Origin: Rugamonas violacea
Lineage (GTDB): Bacteria; Pseudomonadota; Gammaproteobacteria; Burkholderiales; Burkholderiaceae_D
Length of the DNA stretch: 35,184 bases
Direction: 5' to 3'
Assembly: GCF_016461825.1 (NCBI RefSeq)
Contig: NZ_JAEMNU010000145.1
Span: forward strand, 1-35,184
Shown piece by piece: positions 26,329-33,244 of this stretch (position 1 is the stretch's first letter; each line of letters opens with the position of its first letter). The notes beneath the pieces were generated by a model. That model was not told the origin of the DNA. It was given only the letters and a program-made list of their open reading frames with translations, and did not search any database. The position numbers and the translations under genes were made by a program.

Positions 26329-26790
26329 TCAGGCCACTTCGATCACCAGGTCGATCTCGACGCAGCAGCCGAGCGGGATCTGCGCCACGCCGAAGGCGGC
26401 GCGGGCGTGCTTGCCGGCCTCGCCGAACACTTCGCCGAGCAGCTCGGAGGCGCCGTTGGTGACCAGGTGGTGCTCGGTGAAGTCGGGCGTCGAGTTGACC
26501 AGGCTGGTCAGCTTGACGATGCGTTTGACGCGGCCCAGGTCACCGCCGACGGCTTCCTGCATGGTGCCCATCAGCGCCACGGCGACGCCGCGCGCGGCGG
26601 CCTTGCCTTCTTCGACGCTGATGTTCTTGCCCAGTTGGCCGACCCATGGCGAGCCGTCTTCCTTGCGCGCGATGTGGCCGGAGATGAACACCAGGTTACC
26701 GCTCTGGACATGCATGACGTAGGCGGCCACCGGTGCGGCGGGCGCGCTCAGGGTGAGATTGAGTGCTTTGATTTTTTCGTAAACAGACAT
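26329..26790 (-). CDS. RidA-family (YjgF/UK114) reactive intermediate deaminase-like protein
   Basis: A 153-residue protein of the RidA superfamily, which hydrolyses enamine/imine intermediates released by PLP enzymes, usually as a trimer. Family features: FISGHIARKEDGS near 35-47, a long helix with EEGKAAARGVAVALMG, the binding-site Arg130 in HARAAFGVAQIPLG, and VEIDLVIEV at the C-terminus. It is longer than the classic ~130-residue RidA and belongs to the YjgF-like group with an N-terminal extension. It lies between the EamA exporter and aminotransferase genes on the same strand. Confidence 0.9.
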   Translation of the reverse strand: MSVYEKIKALNLTLSAPAAPVAAYVMHVQSGNLVFISGHIARKEDGSPWVGQLGKNISVEEGKAAARGVAVALMGTMQEAVGGDLGRVKRIVKLTSLVNSTPDFTEHHLVTNGASELLGEVFGEAGKHARAAFGVAQIPLGCCVEIDLVIEVA

Positions 26791-26925
26791 GTGGCATCCC
26801 GGTGTAGGTGTCGATTGCTCGACGGAGGTTGGTGTCGGTGCGCGACGGGCGCGGCAAGACCGATATTGTACGTCGTGTGGCTGGAGCTGCCCACAACAGG
26901 GGCGAAATCAAAATCCTGTATGGTC

Positions 26926-27885
26926 TTATGGCCGTTTCACCTGCATTTTGCGGCCCAAGCCGACCACAATGATCACTGCGAGTGCGAAAATCAGCTTGTC
27001 CCATTCCAGCGCTTCGCCCAATACCAGGCTGGCGCCGAGCAGGGACAGGAAGGGCTGCACCAGTTGCACCTGGCCGACGCGCGCCACGCCGCCCAGCGCC
27101 ATGCCGCGATACCAGAAGAAAAAGCCGATGAACATCGAGAAAATCGACACGTAGGCGAAGCCGGTCCAGGCCCGCGCGCCGGCCCGCAGCATGGCCTCGG
27201 CCTGGCCCCAGCTATGCCACACCACCAGCGGCAGCAGCAGCGGGGCGGCCAGCAGCAGGGCCCAGCAGATCACCTGCTGGCCGCCCATCCGCTGCGCCAG
27301 GCGGCCGCCGGCGGCGTAGCCGGCCGCCGCCAGCAGCACGGCGGCGAACATCGCCAGGTCGGCCGCCTGCAGGCTGCCGCCGCTCTGCCGCAGCGCGAAG
27401 CCGGCCACCAGCGCGCTGCCCAGCAGCGACATGGCCCAGAAACCGGCCGAGGGCCGCTCGCCGCCGCCCAGCGCGGCGCAGACGGCGGTGGCCAGCGGCA
27501 GCACGCCGACCAGCACGGCGCCGTGGCCGGCCGGCAGGGTGCGCATGGCGATCGAAGTCAACCAAGGGAAACCGATGATGCAGCCGCCCGCCACCAGCGC
27601 CAGGGCCGGCAGCGCGCCGCGCGGTGGCAGCGGGGCGCGCCGCCAGGCCAGCCAGGCCGCCGCCAGCACGGCCGCCACCAGGGCGCGGCCGAGGGCGACG
27701 AAGAGCGGGTCCAGGCCGGCCACCGCCAGCCGCGTGAAGGGCAGGGTCAGGCTGAAGATGGCGACGCCGATCAGGCCGATCAGCATGCCGCGGGTTTCCT
27801 CGGACAGGCCGCCGCGCGGCGGCGCGAGCATGGCCGCCGCTGGTGTATTGACGAGGCGTTTGGCGCTGGCGCTGGCTTGGTGCAT
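26926..27885 (-). CDS. EamA/DMT-family transporter
   Basis: Inner-membrane protein of 319 residues with about ten predicted helices in two EamA repeats (about 35-160 and 175-310). Typical stretches are GLIGVAIFSLTLPFTRLAVAGLDPLFVALGRALV and the last repeat with VGQVQLVQPFLSLLGASLVLGEAL. This family often exports amino acids or metabolites. The first ~33 residues are hydrophilic, and Met34 (MLIGLIG) is a possible later start. Divergent from a MocR-type regulator with repeated CCAATACA boxes between, which points to control by that regulator. Confidence 0.9.
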   Translation of the reverse strand: MHQASASAKRLVNTPAAAMLAPPRGGLSEETRGMLIGLIGVAIFSLTLPFTRLAVAGLDPLFVALGRALVAAVLAAAWLAWRRAPLPPRGALPALALVAGGCIIGFPWLTSIAMRTLPAGHGAVLVGVLPLATAVCAALGGGERPSAGFWAMSLLGSALVAGFALRQSGGSLQAADLAMFAAVLLAAAGYAAGGRLAQRMGGQQVICWALLLAAPLLLPLVVWHSWGQAEAMLRAGARAWTGFAYVSIFSMFIGFFFWYRGMALGGVARVGQVQLVQPFLSLLGASLVLGEALEWDKLIFALAVIIVVGLGRKMQVKRP

Positions 27886-27942
27886 GGGGCGGTCTTTCAG
27901 AGTGGCTTTGTGTCGGAGTTAGGTGTATCCTAAGGCACAAAA

Positions 27943-28008
27943 CCAATACAGTGCCAATACACTTTCCAACATAATTTACTATGCTGTAATGGTAAAATGA
28001 CCAATACA
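27943..28008. promoter_or_regulatory. Direct-repeat operator candidate for the MocR-type regulator
   Basis: CCAATACA occurs at 27943-27950 and 27954-27961, exactly 11 bases apart (one helical turn), and again at 28001-28008 just inside the regulator's reading frame. MocR/PdxR-type proteins commonly bind direct repeats in the divergent region they share with their target gene. Binding here could control both the EamA exporter and the regulator itself. Confidence 0.55.
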
Positions 28009-29508
28009 CAAACCGCAACATCGCCGGCGCGCGCCGGCAAGGCCCAGCCGACCGCGCTGGTGGCGCTGCTGTCGCGTGAATCGGGCGAGTCGCTGATCGA
28101 CCAGATCGTCCGCTCGGTGGCGGCGCGCATCGACGACCGCGTGCTGCGCGGCGGCGCCCGCATGCCCTCGATCCGCCAGTTCGCCGGCGCCCAGGGCGTC
28201 TCTTGCTTCACCGTGGTGGCCAGCTACGACAAGCTGGTGGCGCGCGGCTACCTGGAGTCGCGCCGTGGCGCCGGCTTTTATGTGCGCGAGCGCTCGCCGC
28301 TGAACGCCGACCAGCGCTCCGGCGCCAATTCGGCGGCGGCGGCGGCGGCGCCGCCGGACTGGCCCGACGCCGACGCCGGCAAGGCGATCGACGTGGTCTG
28401 GCTGATCCGGAATATGTTCCGCCAGACGCCGTACCAGCAAATGCCCGGCTCCGGCGTGCTGCCCAACGAGTGGCTCGACGGCCAGACGGTGGCCAACGCG
28501 CTGCGCGCGGTCAGCCGGCAGAACCCCAACCTGCTGCTCAACTACGGCCTGCCGCAGGGTTTCCTGCCGCTGCGCCAGCAACTGCAGCAGAAATTGGCCG
28601 AGCTGGAGATCGCCGCCGCGCCGGAGCAGATCGTCACCACCGCCGGCGTGACCCAGGCGCTGGACCTGGTGGCGCGCGAGTTCACCCGTCCCGGCGACAC
28701 CATCTTCGTCGACGACCCGGCCTGGTTCCTGATGTTCGGCTCCTTCGCCGCGCTGGGCGCCAAGGTGGTCGGCATCCCGCGCCTGGGCGACGGCCCGGAC
28801 ATCGCCCAACTGGCCCAGTTGGCGGCGCTGCACCAGCCCAAGCTGTACATCATCAACTCGGTGCTGCACAACCCCAGTTCGACCTCGCTGTCGGCGGCCA
28901 AGGCCTTCCAGGTGCTGCGCCTGGCCGAGCAGCACGGCTTCACCATCGTCGAGGACGACATCTATTGCGACCTGCACCCCGGCAGCGCGGTGCAGCCGGC
29001 CACCCGGCTGGCCGCGCTCGACCAGCTGCAACGGGTGATCTACCTGGGCGGCTTCTCCAAGACCATGGCGGCCAACCTGCGGGTCGGCTACATCGCCACC
29101 TCGCGCCAGTGGGCCGAGCGGCTGGCCGACCGCAAGATGCTGTCGACGCTGACCACCAGCGAGATCGGCGAGCGGGTGGTCTACAAGGTGCTGTCCGAGG
29201 GCTCCTACCGCAAGCACGCCGACCGCATGCGCCTGCGCCTGGACGCGGTGCGCGCCAAGACGGTGCGGCAGATGGAGCGGGTCGGCCTGACGGTGGACAT
29301 CGTCACGCCGGCCGGCATGTTCGTCTGGGCCGACGCCGGCCGCGACACCAACGCGCTGGCCGAGCGGGCCATGGCCGAGGGCCTGCTGCTGGCGCCGGGC
29401 AGCCTGTTCTCGCCCAAACAGCTGGCCTCGACGCGGATGCGGCTGAACGTGGCGGCGATGCAGGACGCGGCGATCTGGCGCTTCCTCGAGCGCGAGTTGG
29501 GCGGCTGA
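27997..29508 (+). CDS. MocR-type transcriptional regulator (GntR HTH fused to PLP aminotransferase domain)
   Basis: A 503-residue regulator of the MocR/PdxR group. The GntR-type winged helix-turn-helix spans about 28-100 (SLIDQIVRSVAARIDD, RMPSIRQFAGAQGVS, SYDKLVARGYLESRRGAGFYV). An Ala-rich linker (about 108-118) follows, then an aminotransferase-like domain with NYGLPQGFLPLR, DDPAWF and the PLP-binding Lys355 in GGFSKTMAANLRVGY. Such proteins sense PLP or an amino-acid adduct. The likely target is the divergent EamA gene, and possibly the RidA and aminotransferase genes behind it. ATG 27997 is the natural start; the first operator repeats lie just upstream. Confidence 0.93.
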   Translation: MTNTQTATSPARAGKAQPTALVALLSRESGESLIDQIVRSVAARIDDRVLRGGARMPSIRQFAGAQGVSCFTVVASYDKLVARGYLESRRGAGFYVRERSPLNADQRSGANSAAAAAAPPDWPDADAGKAIDVVWLIRNMFRQTPYQQMPGSGVLPNEWLDGQTVANALRAVSRQNPNLLLNYGLPQGFLPLRQQLQQKLAELEIAAAPEQIVTTAGVTQALDLVAREFTRPGDTIFVDDPAWFLMFGSFAALGAKVVGIPRLGDGPDIAQLAQLAALHQPKLYIINSVLHNPSSTSLSAAKAFQVLRLAEQHGFTIVEDDIYCDLHPGSAVQPATRLAALDQLQRVIYLGGFSKTMAANLRVGYIATSRQWAERLADRKMLSTLTTSEIGERVVYKVLSEGSYRKHADRMRLRLDAVRAKTVRQMERVGLTVDIVTPAGMFVWADAGRDTNALAERAMAEGLLLAPGSLFSPKQLASTRMRLNVAAMQDAAIWRFLERELGG

Positions 29509-29612
29509 ATGCGCGGCCGCCTCGCCAAGGCTTGAATTCGGCCATATAATCCCCATTTCTGGAAAATCCAAGCGACAAACCCCGTATCAACACAGACTAA
29601 TTAGAGGTAAAA

Positions 29613-31532
29613 ATGGCCGACACCGAAAAGCAAACCCTGGGTTTTCAAGCTGAAGTCAAACAGCTGCTGCAACTGATGATCCACTCGCTGTACTCGAACA
29701 AGGAGATTTTCCTGCGCGAGCTGATCTCGAACGCCTCCGACGCGTCCGACAAGCTGCGCTTCGAGGCGATCAACAACGACGCCCTGTACGGCAACGACCA
29801 TGAACTGAAGATCAAGGTCAGCTTCGACAAGGAAGCGCGCACCATCACCATCTCCGACAACGGCATCGGCATGAGCCGCGACGAGGCCATCTCGCACCTG
29901 GGCACCATCGCCAAATCGGGCACCAAGGAATTCTTCGGTAAGCTGTCGGGCGACCAGCAGCAGGACGCCGCCCTGATCGGCCAGTTCGGCGTGGGCTTCT
30001 ACTCCGGCTTCATCGTCGCCGACAAGATCACCGTCGAAACGCGCCGCGCCGGCGCCGCCGCCAACGAGGGCGTGCGCTGGGAATCGGCCGGCGAGGGCGA
30101 TTACAGCATCGAGCAGATCGAGAAAACCTCGCGCGGCAGCGACATCATCCTGCACCTGCGCGAAGGCGAGGACGAGCTGCTGTCGAGCTGGAAGATCAAA
30201 TCGATCATCCGCAAGTACTCCGACCACATCTCGCTGCCGATCGTCATGGCCAAGGAAGAGTGGGACGACGAGAAGAAGGAAACCGTCGTCAAGGACGAGC
30301 AGGAAACCATCAACCAGGCCAGCGCGCTGTGGGCCCGCAACAAGTCCGACATCACGCCGGAACAGTACGACGAGTTCTACAAGCACGTCTCGCACGACTT
30401 CCAGTCGCCGCTGACGCACACCCACAACCGTGTCGAGGGCCGCAGCGAGTACACCCAGCTGTTGTACATCCCGGCCAAGGCGCCGTTCGACCTGTGGGAC
30501 CGCAACAAGCGCGGCGGCATCAAGCTGTACGTCAAGCGCGTCTTCATCATGGACGACGCCGAGCAGCTGATGCCGGCCTACCTGCGCATGGTCAAAGGCG
30601 TGATCGACTCGGCCGACCTGCCGCTGAACGTCTCGCGCGAGATCCTGCAGGAGTCGCGCGATGTCAAGGTGATCCGCGAGGGTTCGACCAAGCGCGTCAT
30701 CGGCATGCTGGAAGAACTGGCCAACGCCGACGAGCAGGAGAAAAAGGACAAGTACGCCACCTTCTGGAAGGAATTCGGCCAGGTGCTGAAAGAGGGCATC
30801 GGCGAGGACGCCGGCAACAAGGAGCGTCTGGCCAAGCTGCTGCGCTTCGCCTCGACCGGCAACGACAACGACGAGCAGAACGTCTCGTTCGAACAGTATG
30901 TGGCGCGCCTGAAGGACGGCCAGGACAAGATTTATTACGTTACGGCGGATAACTACACCGCCGCCAAGAACAGTCCGCACCTGGAGATCTTCCGCAAGAA
31001 GGGCGTCGAAGTGCTGCTGCTGACCGACCGCGTCGACGAGTGGATGCTGTCCTTCCTGCAGGATTTCGAAGGCAAGGAACTGGTCTCGGTGGCCAAGGGC
31101 GGCCTCGATCTGGGCAAGCTGGAAGACGAAGCCGAGAAGAAGGAACACGAAGAGACCGAGACCTCCTACCAGGACCTGGTCGGCAAGATGAAGGAAGCCT
31201 TGACCGAGAAGGCCAAGGACGTGCGCGTCACCTTCCGTCTGACCGATTCGCCGGCCTGCCTGGTGGCCGACGAGAACGAATTGTCGGGCAACCTGCTGCG
31301 CATGTTGAAGGCGGCCGGCCAGAACGCGCCGGACTCCAAGCCTATCCTGGAGATCAACCCGAACCACCCGCTGGTGACGCGCCTGAAGTACCAGGACGCC
31401 GGCAGCCAGTTCAACGACTGGGCGCACATCCTGTTCGACCAGGCCATGCTGGCCGAAGGCGGTTCGCTGAGCGATCCGGCCACCTTCGTCAAGCGCCTCA
31501 ACGAAATGCTGTTGGGCGGCGCCGCCAAGTAA
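29613..31532 (+). CDS. htpG: HSP90-family molecular chaperone HtpG
   Basis: Bacterial Hsp90, 639 residues, full family length; cytoplasmic ATP-dependent homodimeric chaperone. The N-terminal GHKL ATPase has the classic NKEIFLRELISNASDASDKL and DNGIGM, then GTIAKSGT and GQFGVGFYS. The middle domain carries LPLNVSREILQ; the C-terminal dimerisation domain ends at about 630. Stand-alone gene: the strong terminator at 31576-31616 follows, and MocR lies 104 bases upstream. AGAGG lies before the ATG. No heat-shock promoter was resolved with confidence in the 104-base upstream gap. Confidence 0.98.
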   Translation: MADTEKQTLGFQAEVKQLLQLMIHSLYSNKEIFLRELISNASDASDKLRFEAINNDALYGNDHELKIKVSFDKEARTITISDNGIGMSRDEAISHLGTIAKSGTKEFFGKLSGDQQQDAALIGQFGVGFYSGFIVADKITVETRRAGAAANEGVRWESAGEGDYSIEQIEKTSRGSDIILHLREGEDELLSSWKIKSIIRKYSDHISLPIVMAKEEWDDEKKETVVKDEQETINQASALWARNKSDITPEQYDEFYKHVSHDFQSPLTHTHNRVEGRSEYTQLLYIPAKAPFDLWDRNKRGGIKLYVKRVFIMDDAEQLMPAYLRMVKGVIDSADLPLNVSREILQESRDVKVIREGSTKRVIGMLEELANADEQEKKDKYATFWKEFGQVLKEGIGEDAGNKERLAKLLRFASTGNDNDEQNVSFEQYVARLKDGQDKIYYVTADNYTAAKNSPHLEIFRKKGVEVLLLTDRVDEWMLSFLQDFEGKELVSVAKGGLDLGKLEDEAEKKEHEETETSYQDLVGKMKEALTEKAKDVRVTFRLTDSPACLVADENELSGNLLRMLKAAGQNAPDSKPILEINPNHPLVTRLKYQDAGSQFNDWAHILFDQAMLAEGGSLSDPATFVKRLNEMLLGGAAK

Positions 31533-31575
31533 ATCCTCCGCTGCCGGTTCGACCGGTAGCGCGCCGCTGGCTAAA

Positions 31576-31616
31576 AACCGGTGCCGTTTCGCGATGCGAA
31601 CGGCGCCGGTTTTTTT
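31576..31616 (+). terminator. Rho-independent terminator of htpG
   Basis: AACCGGTGCCGTTTCGC pairs with GCGAACGGCGCCGGTT with one mismatch and one bulge around a short GAT loop, followed by a run of seven T residues (31610-31616). It lies 44 bases past the htpG stop codon. Confidence 0.9.
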
Positions 31617-31639
31617 ATTGCCGAACGGTATACCGAGGC

Positions 31640-31873
31640 GTGGCAAGCCGATGCAGACTTGTCTTTAATTTACAACAATATTACCAAATCACTAAATATA
31701 TTGTTTTGGTAATATAGATATGATAATTTTTCATATTGTTTAAGTGTTGCAAAGGCGAATGGCGGATCTAGGCGGTCCGCCTTTCGGCTTCCTGGACTCG
31801 CGCTCCCACCGGGACGCTGGTTGAACAAGGCAACGATGTCCTTGTCACGGGAGGGACGTGTGGGACGGGATGT
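31640..31873. other. AT-rich intergenic segment before the cysteine-rich peptide cluster
   Basis: No gene is visible between htpG and the first peptide gene. Positions 31661-31745 are far lower in GC than the rest of the window, with long A/T runs; the base composition returns to normal by 31750. A small stem-loop GGCGGA...TCCGCC lies at 31761-31781. This is the most likely place for a promoter of the cluster and possibly a junction of transferred DNA. Confidence 0.5.
31678..31715. promoter_or_regulatory. Long dyad in the AT-rich region upstream of the peptide cluster
   Basis: ATATTACCAAA (31678-31688) and TTTGGTAATAT (31705-31715) form a perfect 11-base inverted repeat with a 16-base AT-rich spacer. 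No T-run follows directly, so an operator is more likely than a terminator. The regulator is unknown. Confidence 0.5.
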
Positions 31874-31915
31874 CTTTCCTGGATTACAAATCCGTCTGAT
31901 TTCCATACTTGGAGA
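31874..31915 (+). promoter_or_regulatory. Conserved 5' leader of cysteine-rich peptide 1
   Basis: CTTTCCT, ATCCGTC and TTGGAGA occur at offsets 0, 16 and 35, the last containing the Shine-Dalgarno sequence. The same three blocks with identical spacing precede peptides 3 and 4. They may mark a shared leader RNA or regulatory site. Confidence 0.6.
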
Positions 31916-31921
31916 AAAATG

Positions 31922-32122
31922 ATGAAGATGAAACTGGCACTTTTCCTGTTTTCCATCGGGCTGGGCAGCTCGTTCGCCTATGCCGCCGAGTCGACCACCA
32001 ACAGCTGTCAAGGCTATTGCGTGATGGCCTATCGCTCCTGCATCAATTACGGCGGTGATCCGGCGGAGTGCGCCGCCGATCGCGCCGCCTGCTTCCAGGA
32101 TTGCGGCAGCCAGATGATGTAA
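31922..32122 (+). CDS. Small secreted six-cysteine peptide 1
   Basis: A 66-residue precursor. A 21-residue signal peptide ends in AYA, leaving a mature peptide of about 45 residues beginning AES. Six cysteines are arranged C-x3-C-x6-C-x9-C-x6-C-x3-C, the same plan as the three paralogues downstream. ATG 31922 is chosen over 31919 because it matches the start and spacing from GGAG seen in peptide 4. Three nested disulfides across two short helices (a helical hairpin) are inferred, not shown. The mature sequence has mixed charge and no known domain recognised. Export via Sec to the periplasm or outside is expected. Function unknown; a toxin-like or antimicrobial role is one possibility among several. 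Confidence 0.8.
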   Translation: MKMKLALFLFSIGLGSSFAYAAESTTNSCQGYCVMAYRSCINYGGDPAECAADRAACFQDCGSQMM

Positions 32123-32208
32123 TCGCGGCGGCGGCCATGCCTGCCGCGCCGGTATGGCCGGCATTGCCCCGTCTTGTCATGCAAGCCACTTGATTTGAAA
32201 GGAAGCAA

Positions 32209-32421
32209 ATGAAACTGCAACTGAAACTCGCGCTGTTCATGTTTGCCATCGGCCTGGGCAGCTCCTACGCCTACGCCTCCGAGTCGACCACCGGCAGCAT
32301 CGACAGGTGCCTCAGCAGGTGCATGGTGGCTTACAACACATGTCTCAAATATAACAATAGAGACACCTGCCTCGACCGACTTGATGCCTGCCAGTTGGCT
32401 TGTGGCGAGCAGCTCCCTTGA
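32209..32421 (+). CDS. Small secreted six-cysteine peptide 2
   Basis: A 70-residue paralogue of peptide 1 with a signal peptide of 23 residues ending in AYA (two extra residues near the N-terminus). Mature cysteine pattern C-x3-C-x6-C-x8-C-x6-C-x3-C. GAAAGGAAG precedes the ATG. The leader of this copy does not show the CTTTCCT/ATCCGTC blocks found before copies 1, 3 and 4, but its 3' flank (from TCCCTTGAT at about 32413 through GACGCGCGGCG) is clearly similar to that of peptide 4. The mature part is more basic and Asn/Arg-rich than copy 1. Function unknown. Confidence 0.8.
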   Translation: MKLQLKLALFMFAIGLGSSYAYASESTTGSIDRCLSRCMVAYNTCLKYNNRDTCLDRLDACQLACGEQLP

Positions 32422-32521
32422 TCGCGCATTGACGATGGGACGCGCGGCGCGACGGCTGCCGCGTTGAATCGGCAGGTCCGCACTATCGAGTGGTAACGGG
32501 AAAGGCGGCATGGCGGAAGGC

Positions 32522-32563
32522 CTTTCCTGGTTTGATGATCCGTCCTACGACGTAGTTTGGAGA
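32522..32563 (+). promoter_or_regulatory. Conserved 5' leader of cysteine-rich peptide 3
   Basis: The CTTTCCT, ATCCGTC and TTGGAGA blocks recur at offsets 0, 16 and 35, as before peptides 1 and 4, although the bases between them differ. This conservation in an otherwise diverged segment suggests selection. Confidence 0.55.
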
Positions 32564-32570
32564 GACAACA

Positions 32571-32762
32571 ATGAAGATGAAACTTGCGCTGTTCATGTTT
32601 GCCATCGGCCTGGGCAGCTCCTACGCCTACGCCGACACGCCATCCTATTGCGTGCGGAAGTGCTACGCCGCCTACGACCGCTGCGTGCTGACGCAGCCGC
32701 AATTCGACTGCCACATGCAGGAGGAGAACTGCATCTACGATTGCAAAGGCTGGTTGCCGTAA
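32571..32762 (+). CDS. Small secreted six-cysteine peptide 3
   Basis: A 63-residue paralogue. The signal peptide (21 residues, ending AYA) differs from those of copies 2 and 4 by only a few residues. The mature part is the shortest, starting DTPSYC, and keeps the pattern C-x3-C-x6-C-x8-C-x6-C-x3-C. It is rich in Tyr and acidic residues (YAAYDR, HMQEEN), with little sequence in common with its paralogues outside the cysteines. Preceded by TTGGAGA in the conserved leader. Function unknown. Confidence 0.8.
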   Translation: MKMKLALFMFAIGLGSSYAYADTPSYCVRKCYAAYDRCVLTQPQFDCHMQEENCIYDCKGWLP

Positions 32763-32856
32763 ACGGTACGCCTGCCTCGGCGTCTGCCGCCACCGTGGCG
32801 CTGCTTGAGCAAGGCAATGATGTTTTTTCGCGGGAAGGGCGTGCGGGACGGAATGT

Positions 32857-32898
32857 CTTTCCTGAACTATAAATCCGTCTGATTTTTATACTTGGAGA
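32857..32898 (+). promoter_or_regulatory. Conserved 5' leader of cysteine-rich peptide 4
   Basis: CTTTCCT, ATCCGTC and TTGGAGA at offsets 0, 16 and 35. This copy and that of peptide 1 are also similar over a longer region: about 100 bases from GAGCAAGGCAA (32807) match GAACAAGGCAA (31823) closely up to the start codons. Confidence 0.6.
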
Positions 32899-32904
32899 AA
32901 AAGA

Positions 32905-33111
32905 ATGAAGATGAAATTTGCGCTGTTCATGTTTGCCCTGGGTCTGGGCAGTTCGTTCGCCTACGCCGCCGAGTCGAGCACCAACAGCGTCGCCAGTTGC
33001 CGCAGCTGGTGCACGACCAACTATCTGGAGTGCCGCAAGCATTCGGACGTCGAAACCTGCCTCGATTTGCGTGACGCCTGCTGGGGCCGCTGTGGCGGCA
33101 TCATCCCTTGA
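32905..33111 (+). CDS. Small secreted six-cysteine peptide 4
   Basis: A 68-residue paralogue with a 21-residue signal peptide ending AYA and mature part beginning AESSTNS, as in peptide 1. Cysteines follow C-x3-C-x6-C-x8-C-x6-C-x3-C. The mature part has extra Trp residues (CRSWC, CWGRC) inside both CX3C elements. Leader and signal peptide are nearly those of copy 1 while the mature region diverges strongly, the pattern expected of a rapidly diversifying peptide family. Its 3' flank resembles that of peptide 2. Function unknown. Confidence 0.8.
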   Translation: MKMKFALFMFALGLGSSFAYAAESSTNSVASCRSWCTTNYLECRKHSDVETCLDLRDACWGRCGGIIP

Positions 33112-33184
33112 TGGCGGAGTAACGATCGGACGCGCGGCGCCAAGGCGCCCGCGTCATTAAGCCGTTCAAAGTGAATAAATCAAA

Positions 33185-33211
33185 ATGAAAAAGAAATTCG
33201 CGCTGCTGTAG
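33185..33211 (+). pseudogene. Possible remnant of a fifth cysteine-rich peptide gene
   Basis: Just after peptide 4 an ATG opens MKKKFALL and then meets TAG. The 24 bases match the start of peptide 4 at about 19 positions, and the residues match the MKMKFALF start of that signal peptide. Beyond the stop no further similarity is evident. It may be a broken end copy, or chance similarity over a short stretch. Confidence 0.4.
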
Positions 33212-33244
33212 TGTCGGCATCAAGGCCATTAGAGGCGCGGCGGG

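Noticed and set aside
29601..31646. Minus-strand frame of 681 codons opposite htpG
   Set aside because: HtpG on the plus strand is unmistakable; the antisense product is a Leu/Val/Gly/Arg-rich artefact.
31670..32164. Minus-strand frame of 164 codons across peptide 1
   Set aside because: It is antisense to the well-supported peptide gene and crosses the AT-rich dyad; the product has no motif or matching codon use.
31922..33111. Cysteine-rich peptides as lanthipeptide or other modified-peptide precursors
   Set aside because: They carry a Sec-type signal peptide, and no modification enzyme or dedicated transporter genes are adjacent.
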